DNA of 64,000 bases, from the NCBI GenBank assembly GCA_017522225.1, contig JAFWZR010000003.1, positions 1 through 64,000 on the forward strand. The letters run 5' to 3'. The stretch comes from Clostridia bacterium. Lineage in GTDB: Bacteria > Bacillota > Clostridia > Oscillospirales > Acutalibacteraceae. Shown here piece after piece: positions 51,370-60,952 of this stretch. The notes below the pieces were generated by a model. That model made no database searches. It saw only the letters and a list, made by a program, of their open reading frames with translations, and had not been told where the DNA came from. Position numbers and translations under genes: made by a program. Position 1 is the first letter of the stretch; every line of letters starts with the position of its first letter.

Positions 51370-51715
51370 GCAGGGCGTATGGGGTGAGGTCTTTGCGGCA
51401 AGGTATATGAGAGACCACGGCTACGACCCCGTTACCGCAAACTTCCGTTCCCGTGAGGGTGAGATTGATATAATCGCACGCAAGGGCGGCTTTATGTGCT
51501 TTACCGAGGTTAAGGCACGCGGTAAGAATGCAATCTCAGAGCCTAAAGAGGCAGTTGACACAGCAAAACAGCAGAATATTATTGCCACGGCAAAGCTTTT
51601 TGCCAAGGCTTATCCACACACGGAGCAGGACAGATTTGATGTCTGCGAGGTCTATTTTGACGAAAATATGACTCCCGTGAAAATCAATTACATAGAAAAT
51701 GCATTTTCAGGATAA
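51356..51715 (+). CDS. YraN / UPF0102 endonuclease-like protein
   Basis: A 119-residue protein with a restriction-endonuclease-like fold. GVWGEVFAARYMRDHGYDPV, NFRSREGEIDIIARKGGFMCFTEVKAR (the Glu-Asp-x-Glu-x-Lys nuclease-like pattern) define the family. Its role is unknown but it is nearly always next to rnhB, as here, where the two overlap by 14 bases. Confidence 0.93.
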   Translation: MGINKQGVWGEVFAARYMRDHGYDPVTANFRSREGEIDIIARKGGFMCFTEVKARGKNAISEPKEAVDTAKQQNIIATAKLFAKAYPHTEQDRFDVCEVYFDENMTPVKINYIENAFSG

Positions 51716-51722
51716 AAGTATG

Positions 51723-51751
51723 TTGAGACTATTGACATAGTGTGGTATAAT
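51723..51751 (+). promoter_or_regulatory. Sigma-A promoter of thrC
   Basis: TTGAGA, 17 bases, TATAAT at 51746-51751 with extended -10 (TGG), 45 bases before the start at 51797. A TTGACA inside the spacer is too close to the -10 to be used. Confidence 0.7.
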
Positions 51752-51796
51752 ATTTCGGATAAAAATAAAACCTTTTCCAACAAAGGAGAATGAACA

Positions 51797-53290
51797 ATGT
51801 TATATACAAGCACAAGAGATAAGAGCATAAAGGTAAGCTCAGCCGAGGCTATTGCTCACGGTATTTCAAAAGAGGGCGGACTTTTTGTGCCGGAAACAAT
51901 TCCGCAGATTTCGATGGACGACATCGTGCGTCTTTCAAAGCTCGACTATATCGGCAGAGCAAAGGAAATTCTTTCACTTTACCTTACAGACTTTACCGCA
52001 GAGGAGATTGATGCCTGCGTAAACGGTGCATACGGTGAGGATAAGTTTTCAAGTGAAAAGGTTTCTCCTCTCCACACACTTACACAGGGTACGGAAATTC
52101 TTGAGCTCTGGAAAGGTCCGACTTGTGCATTCAAGGATATGGCTCTTCAGCTTCTTCCGCACCTTCTTACGGTTGCGTCCTCAAAGTCTGCTCCCGATAA
52201 GGAAATCGTAATTCTTGTTGCAACATCAGGTGACACAGGTAAGGCTGCACTTGAAGGCTTCAAGGATGTTAAGAATACAAGAATTCTTGTTTTCTATCCC
52301 AACGACGGTGTCAGCCCGATGCAGAAGCTTCAGATGACAACTCAGGAGGGTTCAAATGTCGGCGTGTGTGCAATCGAGGGCAACTTCGATGATGCACAGT
52401 CAGGCGTTAAGAAGATTTTCACAGACAAGGCAGTTGCCGCTAAGCTTGAGGAAAAGGGAATGATGTTCTCTTCCGCAAACTCAATCAACTGGGGCCGTCT
52501 TGTTCCGCAGATTGTTTATTATGTTTCCGCTTACTGCGATATGATCGAAAAGGGTGCAATCAACGCAGGCGACGAGATCAATGTTGTTGTTCCGACAGGT
52601 AACTTCGGTAACATCCTTGCTGCATATTATGCAAAGGAAATGGGTGTGCCGATTAAGAAGCTTATCTGCGCATCAAACGCAAACAACGTTCTTACAGATT
52701 TCCTCAAAACAGGTAACTACAACCGTATGAGAGATTTCTATACAACGATTTCTCCGTCAATGGATATTCTCATCTCCTCAAACCTTGAAAGACTTCTTTT
52801 CCTTCTTTCAGGTATGGATGATGCCCTTGTAAGCGAGTGGATGGCTTCCCTTTCAAAGGAAGGTAAGTACAGCGTAAACGAAGAGGTGTTTGCAAAGCTC
52901 ACAGCTCTCTTTGATGCAGGTTGCTGCGACGATGAGGGAACACAGGCTTGCATTGCAAAGACCTTCAAGGAAAACTCATATCTCTGCGATACTCACACAG
53001 CGGTTGCAGTTTCTGTTTATGATGACTACAAGGCTGTAACAGGAGACACAACACCGACAGTTATTGCTTCAACTGCAAACCCGTACAAGTTCAGCAAGGC
53101 TGTTCTCGATGCAGTTCATCCCGGTATGAGCGAGGGTATGGACGAGTTTGATATGGTACTCGGTCTTAAGGTTGAAACAGGCGAGGAGTGTCCTTCCCAG
53201 CTTGCAAACCTCAAGGGCAAGACTCCGAGATTCACAGGCTGCTGCAAGAAGGAAGAGATGGAGCAGGTCGTTTTCGATATGCTTAAATAA
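51797..53290 (+). CDS. thrC: Threonine synthase
   Basis: A 497-residue PLP enzyme that converts O-phospho-L-homoserine to threonine. LYTSTRDKSIKVSSAEAIAHG is the typical N-terminus; the PLP lysine lies in WKGPTCAFKDMALQLLP near residue 112; VATSGDTGKAALEGF binds PLP phosphate; NSINWGRLVPQIVYYVSAY and VVPTGNFGNILAAYYAKEMG are the usual landmarks. The length matches the long (E. coli/yeast-like) type. It has its own promoter and terminator. Confidence 0.97.
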   Translation: MLYTSTRDKSIKVSSAEAIAHGISKEGGLFVPETIPQISMDDIVRLSKLDYIGRAKEILSLYLTDFTAEEIDACVNGAYGEDKFSSEKVSPLHTLTQGTEILELWKGPTCAFKDMALQLLPHLLTVASSKSAPDKEIVILVATSGDTGKAALEGFKDVKNTRILVFYPNDGVSPMQKLQMTTQEGSNVGVCAIEGNFDDAQSGVKKIFTDKAVAAKLEEKGMMFSSANSINWGRLVPQIVYYVSAYCDMIEKGAINAGDEINVVVPTGNFGNILAAYYAKEMGVPIKKLICASNANNVLTDFLKTGNYNRMRDFYTTISPSMDILISSNLERLLFLLSGMDDALVSEWMASLSKEGKYSVNEEVFAKLTALFDAGCCDDEGTQACIAKTFKENSYLCDTHTAVAVSVYDDYKAVTGDTTPTVIASTANPYKFSKAVLDAVHPGMSEGMDEFDMVLGLKVETGEECPSQLANLKGKTPRFTGCCKKEEMEQVVFDMLK

Positions 53291-53304
53291 TTATCTGAAA
53301 AAAC

Positions 53305-53326
53305 GGGCGTACTTTTCGGTACGCCC
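53305..53326 (+). terminator. Intrinsic terminator of thrC
   Basis: GGGCGTAC and GTACGCCC with loop TTTTCG, T-rich after. It lies 15 bases after the thrC stop. Confidence 0.85.
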
Positions 53327-53342
53327 TTGTTTTCCCTTTTGC

Positions 53343-53510
53343 TTATTTGTTCACATTGCTGCTGGGCTCGAATGTTGCACAGATTGTGTCTGCACAGGTG
53401 CATGCGCTTGAAGGGCCGACCTCGATATGACCTGCAACACACTTGCAGCCATCCTCGTTGTAAACGCAGTTGTGAGCGTTGCACTTGATTTCTTTGATTT
53501 CCTTTTTCAT
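53343..53510 (-). CDS. DUF1540 cysteine-rich small protein
   Basis: A 55-residue protein with seven cysteines in the DUF1540 pattern: KEIKCNAHNCVYNEDGCKC, then IEVGPSSACTCADTICATF. Such spacing suggests metal or disulfide binding; the function of the family is unknown. An upstream ATG at 53552 would add 14 residues, but the ATG at 53510 has AAGGAGATG nine bases before it and fits the family start. Single gene, convergent with thrC. Confidence 0.85.
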   Translation of the reverse strand: MKKEIKEIKCNAHNCVYNEDGCKCVAGHIEVGPSSACTCADTICATFEPSSNVNK

Positions 53511-53614
53511 TTCAGGCATCTCCTTAATTAGTTTCGTGTCAAACGGACACATTGTTATTATTAAAAAAAATTTTTTGAATATACTTTATTTAGCTTGAAA
53601 AGAGGTGAAGAGCT

Positions 53615-54307
53615 TTGTCTTTGTTTGCCATTGCAGATACGCATCTTTCTTTCTCCTGTAACAAGCCGATGGATATTTTCCGCGGTTGGCAGGATTTTGA
53701 AAAAAGATTAGAAAAAAATTGGAATTCAATTGTCGGCGAAGATGATTTTGTTGTTATTCCCGGTGATGTTTCGTGGGGAATGAATATGGAGGAAACGCTT
53801 GAGGATTTCCGTTTTCTTGACAGCCTTAACGGAACAAAAATCATTATGAAGGGTAACCACGACTATTGGTGGTCAACCAGAAGCAAGACAGAAAAGTTCT
53901 TCCTTGAAAATAATATAAAAACCGTAAAGGTGCTTTTCAACAACGCATACAGAGTAGGCGACTACACCGTCTGCGGAACACGCGGTTGGTTTTTTGACTG
54001 CGAGAAAAAAGAGGATGAAAAGGTTCTTCTGCGTGAGGCAGGCAGACTGAAAATATCACTGGATGAAGCAAAGAAGCTGGGCGGTGAGCCGATAATTTTT
54101 CTTCATTATCCGCCCGTCAGCATTACGCAGACCTGTGCGGAGATTTACGATATCGTTATTTCGTCGGGTGTGAAGCACTGTTATTACGGTCATCTTCACG
54201 GTCCGTCAGTCAACTGGGCGTTCAGAGGAGAGCGTGACGGAGTGATTTTTGAACTTGTGTCAGCGGATTTTCTCGAATTTTGTCCCAAATTGTTGGCAAA
54301 ATTTTGA
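53615..54307 (+). CDS. Calcineurin-like metallophosphoesterase
   Basis: A 230-residue hydrolase: LFAIADTHLSF (DxH), VVIPGDVSWGMN (GD), IIMKGNHDYWWSTRSKTE (GNHD), IIFLHYPPVS and HCYYGHLHGPS (GHxH) are all present. The Trp-Trp stretch after GNHD is characteristic of a small clostridial subfamily. The start is TTG at 53615 with GAGGTG seven bases upstream; no ATG fits. Substrate unknown. It lies before tig without close coupling. Confidence 0.87.
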   Translation: MSLFAIADTHLSFSCNKPMDIFRGWQDFEKRLEKNWNSIVGEDDFVVIPGDVSWGMNMEETLEDFRFLDSLNGTKIIMKGNHDYWWSTRSKTEKFFLENNIKTVKVLFNNAYRVGDYTVCGTRGWFFDCEKKEDEKVLLREAGRLKISLDEAKKLGGEPIIFLHYPPVSITQTCAEIYDIVISSGVKHCYYGHLHGPSVNWAFRGERDGVIFELVSADFLEFCPKLLAKF

Positions 54308-54359
54308 TAAAAGTCCAAAAATATACAAAAAAGGTATGGAAAAAGCAGAAACTATCTGT

Positions 54360-54365
54360 TATAAT
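54360..54365 (+). promoter_or_regulatory. Extended -10 promoter of tig
   Basis: TATAAT preceded by TGT (extended -10), about 70 bases before tig. The -35 position (TGGAAA at 54337-54342) is weak. Confidence 0.5.
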
Positions 54366-54433
54366 ACTATGGTTAATAGGGTATTCGTGGGAGTATCGCC
54401 CACAGTGCAATGCCAAACAGGAGGAAGTTTTCA

Positions 54434-55780
54434 ATGTTAAAATCAGCAAACAAAACAGAAACAAACATCTACACGCTTGAAGTTGCGGTAAGTGCAGAGG
54501 ATTTCAAGGCTGCTGTTCTTAAGGCTTACAATAAGCAGAAGAACAAGATTCAGCTTCCCGGCTTCCGTAAGGGTAAGGCACCTCTCGCAATGATCGAGAA
54601 GTTCTACGGCAAAGAGGTTTTCTACGAGGATGCACTTGATATCGTTTATCCCGAAACAGTAGGCGCTGCTATTGAAGAAGCAGGCATCAATCCCGTTGCA
54701 CCTCCGCACGATGTTGAGGTTACAAAGATGGATGACACAGGCGTAGAGATGACACTTAAAATCACAGTTATGCCTGAAATCACAATCGAAGGCTATAAGG
54801 GTATCGAAGCAAACAAGGGTGACGCTTCAGTTACAGCTGACGAAGTTAAGAAAGAGCTTGCTTCAATGCAGGAGAGAAACTCCCGTACAGTTACAGTTGA
54901 GGAAGCAAGAAAGGCAAAGAAGAACGATATCGCAGTTATCGATTTCGAGGGCTTTGTTGACGGCGTAGCATTTGACGGCGGCAAGGGCGAAAACTTTGAG
55001 CTTACACTCGGCTCAGGTCAGTTCATCCCTGGCTTTGAGGATCAGGTTATCGGTCACAAGGCAGGCGAGGAGTTCGACGTTAACGTTACATTCCCCACAG
55101 AGTACGCTGCAGAGCTTGCAGGCAAGGATGCAACATTCAAGGTAAAAATCCACGAGCTTAAGGTTAAGGAGCTTCCCGCACTTGACGACGAGTTTGCTAA
55201 GGATGTAAGCGAAGATTGCGAAACACTTGCCGAGCTTAAGAAGAGCATCAAGGCAGATCTTGTAAAGACAAAGACTGCTGAGGTTGACAGAGAGTTCGAG
55301 AGCAACGTTCTTGAAAAGGTAGTTGAGCTCGTTCAGGGCGAAATCCCCGAGGTTATGTACGACAATAAGCTCGAAGACGACGTTAAAGAGTACGAGCAGA
55401 GACTTGCACAGCAGGGTATCGGTCTTGACATTTACCTTCAGTATATGGGTATGGATAAGGATGCTTTCAAGGAGAGCATGAGAGCAAACGCTGTTAAGCA
55501 GGTTAAGCTTCAGCTTGCTATTGATAAGATTGCTGAGCTTGAGAAGATCGAAGCAACTGATGAAGATGCAGATGCAAAGATCCAGGAAATGGCTGATATG
55601 TATCAGATGGAAGCTGAGCAGATCAAGAAGTTCATTCGTATCGAAGACGTTAAGAAGGACGTTGTCGGCCAGAAGACAGTTGACTTCCTTGTAAAGAAGG
55701 CAAAGGCTATCGTTGCGGAGAAGCCGAAGAAGACAACTAAGAAGGCTGCAACAAAGAAGACAGAGGAAGCTGCTGAATAA
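54434..55780 (+). CDS. tig: Trigger factor
   Basis: A 448-residue ribosome-associated chaperone with peptidyl-prolyl isomerase activity. The ribosome-binding signature [16 protein letters not shown] lies near residue 40 (canonical GFRxGxxP). The FKBP domain runs from about 155 to 245 ([37 protein letters not shown]), and the C-terminal helical arms end in a Lys-rich tail ([17 protein letters not shown]) that extends beyond the usual end. The ATG at 54434 has AGGAGG nine bases before it; an ATG at 54410 overlaps that site. It heads the tig-clpP-clpX cluster. Confidence 0.96.
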   Translation: MLKSANKTETNIYTLEVAVSAEDFKAAVLKAYNKQKNKIQLPGFRKGKAPLAMIEKFYGKEVFYEDALDIVYPETVGAAIEEAGINPVAPPHDVEVTKMDDTGVEMTLKITVMPEITIEGYKGIEANKGDASVTADEVKKELASMQERNSRTVTVEEARKAKKNDIAVIDFEGFVDGVAFDGGKGENFELTLGSGQFIPGFEDQVIGHKAGEEFDVNVTFPTEYAAELAGKDATFKVKIHELKVKELPALDDEFAKDVSEDCETLAELKKSIKADLVKTKTAEVDREFESNVLEKVVELVQGEIPEVMYDNKLEDDVKEYEQRLAQQGIGLDIYLQYMGMDKDAFKESMRANAVKQVKLQLAIDKIAELEKIEATDEDADAKIQEMADMYQMEAEQIKKFIRIEDVKKDVVGQKTVDFLVKKAKAIVAEKPKKTTKKAATKKTEEAAE

Positions 55781-55803
55781 TCAGTGCTTTAAACGACAAT
55801 ATT

Positions 55804-55844
55804 AGGGTGGGGATAGTCGATCAGGGTTCAACTGTCACCACCCT
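55804..55844 (+). terminator. Weak hairpin between tig and clpP
   Basis: AGGGTGG and CCACCCT with a 27-base loop, followed by TTTATTT. It may attenuate read-through from tig into clpP; clpP and clpX could be expressed from both. Confidence 0.4.
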
Positions 55845-55905
55845 TTATTTAAAAACAGAAACGGCACATTTTTGCCGTAATCATAATCGAATGGAGGAAA
55901 TAAAT

Positions 55906-56487
55906 ATGGCATTAGTACCTTATGTTATCGAACAGACAAACAGAGGTGAACGTTCTTACGACATTTTTTCCCGTCTTTTAAGCGACAGAATCATTGTCCT
56001 TTCAGACGAGGTTAACGATGCAACAGCAAGCCTTGTTGTTGCACAGCTGCTTTTCCTTGAGGGTCAGGATCCCGATAAGGATATCAGCCTTTACATCAAC
56101 AGCCCCGGCGGCTCTGTAACTGCAGGTATGGCAATTTACGATACAATGCAGTACATCAAATGTGATGTTTCAACAATCTGTATGGGTATGGCTGCATCAA
56201 TGGGTGCATTCCTTCTCTCATCAGGTGCAAAGGGCAAGCGTTTCGCTCTTCCCAACAGTGAAATTATGATTCATCAGCCCCTCGGCGGTGCAAGAGGTCA
56301 GGCAACAGAAATCAAAATTGTTGCAGACCACATCCTTAAGACAAGAGAAAAGCTCAACAAAATCCTTGCTGAAAATACAGGCAAGTCAATCGAGCAGATT
56401 GCTCTTGATACAGAAAGAGACAACTACCTTTCAGCACAGGAAGCACTTGAGTACGGCCTTGTCGACAAGGTTCTTTATAAAAGATAA
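55906..56487 (+). CDS. clpP: ATP-dependent Clp protease proteolytic subunit
   Basis: A 193-residue serine protease that forms the Clp barrel. The catalytic Ser is S98 in [12 protein letters not shown], His H123 in [11 protein letters not shown], and Asp follows in [19 protein letters not shown]. The N-terminal [23 protein letters not shown] is the usual axial-loop region after a short propeptide. The frame is open upstream to 55807, but GGAGGA seven bases before the ATG at 55906 and the family start decide it. clpX follows 15 bases later. Confidence 0.97.
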   Translation: MALVPYVIEQTNRGERSYDIFSRLLSDRIIVLSDEVNDATASLVVAQLLFLEGQDPDKDISLYINSPGGSVTAGMAIYDTMQYIKCDVSTICMGMAASMGAFLLSSGAKGKRFALPNSEIMIHQPLGGARGQATEIKIVADHILKTREKLNKILAENTGKSIEQIALDTERDNYLSAQEALEYGLVDKVLYKR

Positions 56488-56502
56488 TTCAGAGGTGTAA
56501 CA

Positions 56503-57762
56503 ATGCCCAGAGATGACGAAAGACGCGAAAAAAGCGTCCGCTGTTCCTTCTGCCACAAGACACAGGGACAGGTCGAAAGAATAATTGCAGGTGAGGGTGT
56601 ATACATCTGTAACGAATGTATCGAGGTCTGTCAGGCAATTATTGAAGAAGAGCACAACGGCAGAAAGAAAAAGAAGAAGGCCAAGGACATCAAGCTTCCC
56701 ACTCCGATGGAAATCAAGCAGGGACTTGACGAATATGTTATCGGTCAGGACGAGGCAAAGGTTGCCTTGAGCGTTGCTGTTTATAACCATTATAAGCGCG
56801 TGTTTATGGCAGAAGAAACCGATGTTGAAATCCAGAAGAGTAACATTCTTCTGCTCGGTCCGACAGGTGTCGGCAAAACGATGCTCGCACAGACACTTGC
56901 AAAAATACTTAATGTTCCCTTTGCGATTGCCGACGCAACAACTCTTACAGAGGCAGGTTATGTTGGTGAAGATGTTGAAAATATCCTGCTTCGTCTTATT
57001 CAGGCGGCAGATTTTGACATCGACAAAGCAGAGCAGGGAATCATCTATGTTGATGAAATCGATAAGATTGCCCGTAAATCCGAAAACCCGTCAATCACCC
57101 GCGATGTAAGCGGTGAGGGTGTTCAGCAGGCACTTCTTAAGATAATTGAAGGCACGGTTGCAAATGTACCTCCTCAGGGCGGCAGAAAGCATCCTCAGCA
57201 GGAGTGCATTCAGGTCAACACTTCAAATATCCTCTTTATCTGCGGCGGTGCGTTTGACGGAATTGAAAAGACTGTTGAAAAGCGTATCGGTGGCTCAGCA
57301 CTCGGCTTTGGTGCAGATGTAAAGGGCAAGGAAGAGTTCACAATCGAGAATGCGATTTCAAAGGTTATTCCGCAGGATATCACAAAGTTCGGACTCATTC
57401 CCGAGCTTGTCGGCAGACTTCCTGTTATAACAACTCTTAAGGAGCTTAACGAGGAGGCACTTGTTAAAATCCTTACAGAGCCGAAGAATGCAATTGTAAA
57501 GCAGTATCAGTCACTTCTCGGAATGGACGGTGTTAACCTTGAGTTCACTCCCGAAGCACTTACTGCAATTGCACAAAAGACACTTGAAAGAAAAACAGGT
57601 GCCCGCGGTCTTCGTTCAGTTATGGAAGGTCTTCTTATGCCGATTATGTATGCCGTACCGAGTGACAAGTCAATCGTCAGCGTACAGATTACGGAAAACT
57701 GCGTCAGAAATGACGAGGCTCCCCTTGTAGAGCATAAGAACAAGAAAAAAGCTGAAGCATAA
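56503..57762 (+). CDS. clpX: ATP-dependent Clp protease ATPase subunit ClpX
   Basis: A 419-residue AAA+ unfoldase. The N-terminal zinc domain is [19 protein letters not shown] then [11 protein letters not shown] (four Cys). Walker A is [17 protein letters not shown], Walker [12 protein letters not shown], and GFGADVK and the sensor 2 [18 protein letters not shown] follow. It lacks the long C-terminal tail of some homologues but is of normal length. It pairs with ClpP to unfold and degrade tagged proteins. Confidence 0.97.
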   Translation: MPRDDERREKSVRCSFCHKTQGQVERIIAGEGVYICNECIEVCQAIIEEEHNGRKKKKKAKDIKLPTPMEIKQGLDEYVIGQDEAKVALSVAVYNHYKRVFMAEETDVEIQKSNILLLGPTGVGKTMLAQTLAKILNVPFAIADATTLTEAGYVGEDVENILLRLIQAADFDIDKAEQGIIYVDEIDKIARKSENPSITRDVSGEGVQQALLKIIEGTVANVPPQGGRKHPQQECIQVNTSNILFICGGAFDGIEKTVEKRIGGSALGFGADVKGKEEFTIENAISKVIPQDITKFGLIPELVGRLPVITTLKELNEEALVKILTEPKNAIVKQYQSLLGMDGVNLEFTPEALTAIAQKTLERKTGARGLRSVMEGLLMPIMYAVPSDKSIVSVQITENCVRNDEAPLVEHKNKKKAEA

Positions 57763-57776
57763 AATCAGCAAAACAA

Positions 57777-57800
57777 AAGGCAGGGTGCAAACCCTGCCTT
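57777..57800. terminator. Bidirectional terminator after clpX
   Basis: AAGGCAGGGT and ACCCTGCCTT with loop GCAA, A-rich before and T-rich after. Convergent with the secreted protein gene on the minus strand. Confidence 0.85.
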
Positions 57801-57809
57801 AATTTTTTA

Positions 57810-58736
57810 TCAGTATGTAATTGTATAATCCTTTACAAAAGTAAATCCTGCCTTGGCATCGTGTGTGCCGAAAAGGTTAACCGTGATGTCAAGTACAACG
57901 GGTGTGCTGTAAAGAGTGTGTGTCATTCTTCCTGTTGCCTTGTCAATTGTCGCTTTGATTTCGCAGTTATAATATGTTGCATCAAAACGCTTGATGAATG
58001 AAACCTTTTCTGAAACCTCGTGCGGTTCAATTACATCACAGGCTGCGGCAACTCCGCTTCCCGCTCTCGGATTTTTCTCATCCTTGAGCTTGAAGTAGAT
58101 TTCGTAGGTTGAGCCCTTATCGGTACATGTTGCATTAAGAACTGTTGACGGCTGAAGCTTACTTACATAATCCTGCTCGGGTACGATGTATTCGTTGCGG
58201 ATGTCTTCTTTTGTAGAGTAAACAATCGGCTCGGTGTCATCGCTCATAAAGGTGCTTATCATACTTTTAGCTGTGCCTTCAAGTCCTGCAGGCAGCTCAA
58301 GCTTATCCTCATTAACTATTCGTTTTTCGTAGTTTTTCACTACCTTTTTTGCGTCGGTTTTGATTTTGTTTGCGCTCTCGTTGAATAGCTTGACAATTTC
58401 ATCAACTGTCATTTCGGAGTCAGCCTTTTTGGTTGGCTCCGTTTTGCTGTCGGTCACATCTGTTGTGTCAGCCTGTGTAACTTCCTCGGTCTCGTTATCA
58501 ACGGTCGGGTCTGTTACCGTGTCTGTGGAGTCTTCTGTTGTAATATCGGTATCATTGCTTTCGGGGGTGTCTGTTGACTCATCCGCAACAGAGTTATCCT
58601 CAACAAAGACAGAGCCTGTAAGCTTTGCAGCCTCTTTGACTGCGTCACTGTAGTTACTGACGGCAACATTAGAAGTGATGCATAAAGATGCAGTACAAAT
58701 GATAGCGGTAACAGCTTTAATGATAGATTCTTTCAT
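57810..58736 (-). CDS. Secreted protein with acidic Thr/Asp-rich linker
   Basis: A 308-residue protein. A signal-like N-terminus (IIKAVTAIICTASLCITSNV) is followed by a long low-complexity region rich in Asp, Thr, Glu and Val (about 45-105), then a globular part from about 110 onward with alternating strands (KGSTYEIYFKLKDEKNPRA and FDATYYNCEIKATIDKATG). The tail has no clear membrane helix, so the protein is released or held by the N-terminus. I do not recognise the domain. It shares the strand with the carboxypeptidase gene upstream (gap 17 bases), probably in one operon, so a cell-wall role is plausible. Confidence 0.75.
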   Translation of the reverse strand: MKESIIKAVTAIICTASLCITSNVAVSNYSDAVKEAAKLTGSVFVEDNSVADESTDTPESNDTDITTEDSTDTVTDPTVDNETEEVTQADTTDVTDSKTEPTKKADSEMTVDEIVKLFNESANKIKTDAKKVVKNYEKRIVNEDKLELPAGLEGTAKSMISTFMSDDTEPIVYSTKEDIRNEYIVPEQDYVSKLQPSTVLNATCTDKGSTYEIYFKLKDEKNPRAGSGVAAACDVIEPHEVSEKVSFIKRFDATYYNCEIKATIDKATGRMTHTLYSTPVVLDITVNLFGTHDAKAGFTFVKDYTITY

Positions 58737-58753
58737 AAAAGCAACTCCTTTGA

Positions 58754-60136
58754 TTACTTCTTTTTATTCTGTTGGGTATTGCGGTGCAGTTCGTTGTATT
58801 TGATGATTTTTAATTCGCGGGCTTTTCTTCTGCGTTTGTTTATGACGATGAATGCAGCAATATAGGCGACAATCAGAATTGCGACAACTACAAAAATAAT
58901 TTTGAAGATTGTCTTTGAGGTGACACGCTTAACCATAGCCATTGCGTAAAGCAGAACACTCATATTCGCATCCTCCGCAATAACAAGATCGGCAGTACCT
59001 ATCTGCTGGTCGGCAAACATAATCTTTGCCTTACAGATTTTGTCTCCCTTTTTAACGGGAGCATCAATGCTCTCAGGCATATCGATGGGAACAAAACGCA
59101 CACTTTCTTCGTTATTACCCTGCGGAACAAGAGCCATAACCTCGTTGAGCGCAACAAGTCTTACCGACTCCATATCCCAACAGTAGTTAAGCGGAGCGGA
59201 GCAGACAAACTGACCTTCGCGAGTAACGATTTCATAACGCAGATTCTTGAAAGCCCAGTTATACATATGGTTGGTATCCATAAATGCCTGGTTTTCTTCA
59301 ATATTGTCACCGTCGGAATCGCGGTAGTCACCACCCATTGTAACGGCAAGGTAGTTGTAGCCGTTTTTGGAAGCGTAGGAAATGAGACATTTGCCTGCGT
59401 TTTCCGTTGAACCTGTCTTGATACCCTTGACGCTTTTGTTGTAGTAGGAAACATAAGCAGGATTGATAACGGAGTTTGTGTTAACAAGCTTACGCTCCTT
59501 ATTCATATTTGTTGCGGGCATTGTGTAGGTTACAAAGGAAACGATATTCTGAAAAACTGAATATTTGAGAGCCTCTTTGGCTATAATTGCAAGGTCATTT
59601 GCTGTTGTCAGATGTGTCGGTGTGTCGAGACCGTGGGGATTGTCAAAGTGTGTGTTTGTGCAACCGAGCTCCTTTGCGGTGTCATTCATCATTTTGACAA
59701 AGCCTTCAATTGTACCGCCGAATTCAATCGCAAGTGCGGCAGCGGCATCGTTACCGCTGGGAATAAGCAGAGCGCAAAGCATATTGTAAAGGCTCAGCTG
59801 TTCACCTGATTTGATGCCCGAGGTTGAGCTTCCCGTACCGGCAATGCTTTCAAGTGCCTCAGGGCTGACGGTTATGATACGGTTGTAGTCATCCGTACTG
59901 CGCAGCACGACAAGTGCAGTCATTACCTTGGTAAGTGAGGCCGGGGCAAACGGCTTATCAGCATTCTTTTCAACAATCACCGAGCCGTCATCGAGGCTTA
60001 TCAACAGATCAACCTCACAGTTTAGATTTACATCACCGTTCTGGACGCTGTCGAGGTAATTCTGAGCAGAAGCAGGCAGAACGAGTGAGGATAAAATTAT
60101 TGTAAGGGAGCATATAAAAATTATCAATTTTTTCAT
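58754..60136 (-). CDS. D-alanyl-D-alanine carboxypeptidase (DacF/PBP5-type, S11)
   Basis: A 460-residue exported penicillin-binding protein. Signal peptide, then the S11 motifs: ASLTK (S67-x2-K70), SGN in LIPSGNDAAAALAIEFGG, and KTG in KGIKTGSTENAGKC. A C-terminal beta domain leads to a membrane helix (IIFVVVAILIVAYIAAFIV) and a basic tail. It trims the terminal D-Ala of peptidoglycan stem peptides on the outer face of the membrane. The start ATG at 60136 has GGGGG eight bases upstream; a TTG six bases earlier is possible. The secreted protein gene follows it at 17 bases. Confidence 0.94.
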   Translation of the reverse strand: MKKLIIFICSLTIILSSLVLPASAQNYLDSVQNGDVNLNCEVDLLISLDDGSVIVEKNADKPFAPASLTKVMTALVVLRSTDDYNRIITVSPEALESIAGTGSSTSGIKSGEQLSLYNMLCALLIPSGNDAAAALAIEFGGTIEGFVKMMNDTAKELGCTNTHFDNPHGLDTPTHLTTANDLAIIAKEALKYSVFQNIVSFVTYTMPATNMNKERKLVNTNSVINPAYVSYYNKSVKGIKTGSTENAGKCLISYASKNGYNYLAVTMGGDYRDSDGDNIEENQAFMDTNHMYNWAFKNLRYEIVTREGQFVCSAPLNYCWDMESVRLVALNEVMALVPQGNNEESVRFVPIDMPESIDAPVKKGDKICKAKIMFADQQIGTADLVIAEDANMSVLLYAMAMVKRVTSKTIFKIIFVVVAILIVAYIAAFIVINKRRRKARELKIIKYNELHRNTQQNKKK

Positions 60137-60249
60137 AGACAAGACCCCCGTAAATGTAGTATTATATATGCTAGAATATTATAACAGATTTCTTTTAAAA
60201 AATAAACATAGAAATCAAAAAAATGTCGATTTTGAGGAGTTGGCGCAGG

Positions 60250-60942
60250 ATGATTTATGTAACAGGCGATATGCACGGCGATTACCGTATCTTTTCGCAG
60301 AAAAAATTCAAAAACATCAAAGAGGGAGACACTCTTATTGTTTGCGGAGATTTCGGTTTTATATGGAACGGTGATCTGAAAGAGAAAAAATTTCTCGACA
60401 AGCTTGCCCGTAAAAAGTATAACATCTGTTTTGTAGACGGCACACACGAAAACTTTGACTTGCTTTCACAATATCCCGTTACAACCTTTGCCGGCGGCAA
60501 GGCGCATAAAATCCGCGACAACATTTTTCACCTGATGCGCGGTCAGGTGTTTGAAATCGAGGGCGAGCATATCTTCGCGATGGGCGGAGGCGAAAGCCCC
60601 GACAAGGATCTTCGTTACGGCAACGATAACTGGTCGGATGCCGAAATCCCGACCCGTGAGGAAATGCGTGAGGGCGCAACAAATCTTGAAAAATACAAGT
60701 TCAAGGTTGACTATGTTATAACTCACGAGCCTGCACAGAAGATCAAGAATTTCCTCAGACTCAAGGATAACGAGCCGATGCTCGTAAGCGGACTGAATGC
60801 GTATTTTCAGGAGCTTAGCACAAGCTGTGATTACACACGCTGGTTCTTCGGTTCACTTCACGAGGACAAGTTTGTTTCAGCTTCACAGATTGCAGTTTTT
60901 CGCAATCTTATCAATATTCGCACGGGCGAGTTAGTTGAATAG
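60250..60942 (+). CDS. Metallophosphoesterase (short form)
   Basis: A 230-residue phosphoesterase with [12 protein letters not shown] (GDxHG) at its N-terminus, [12 protein letters not shown] (GD), [12 protein letters not shown] (where GNHE is usual, here GTHE) and VITHEPAQ. The GTHE motif sets it apart from the other phosphoesterases in the window. The ATG at 60250 has GAGGAG ten bases upstream; an ATG at 60223 would add nine residues. Single strand partner of deoC, which starts 11 bases after its stop and could be co-transcribed. Confidence 0.82.
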   Translation: MIYVTGDMHGDYRIFSQKKFKNIKEGDTLIVCGDFGFIWNGDLKEKKFLDKLARKKYNICFVDGTHENFDLLSQYPVTTFAGGKAHKIRDNIFHLMRGQVFEIEGEHIFAMGGGESPDKDLRYGNDNWSDAEIPTREEMREGATNLEKYKFKVDYVITHEPAQKIKNFLRLKDNEPMLVSGLNAYFQELSTSCDYTRWFFGSLHEDKFVSASQIAVFRNLINIRTGELVE

Positions 60943-60952
60943 GAGAATTAAA

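Noticed and set aside
51732..51751. TTGACA upstream of thrC as a -35 box
   Set aside because: Only eight bases separate it from TATAAT; TTGAGA nine bases further up gives the correct 17-base spacing.
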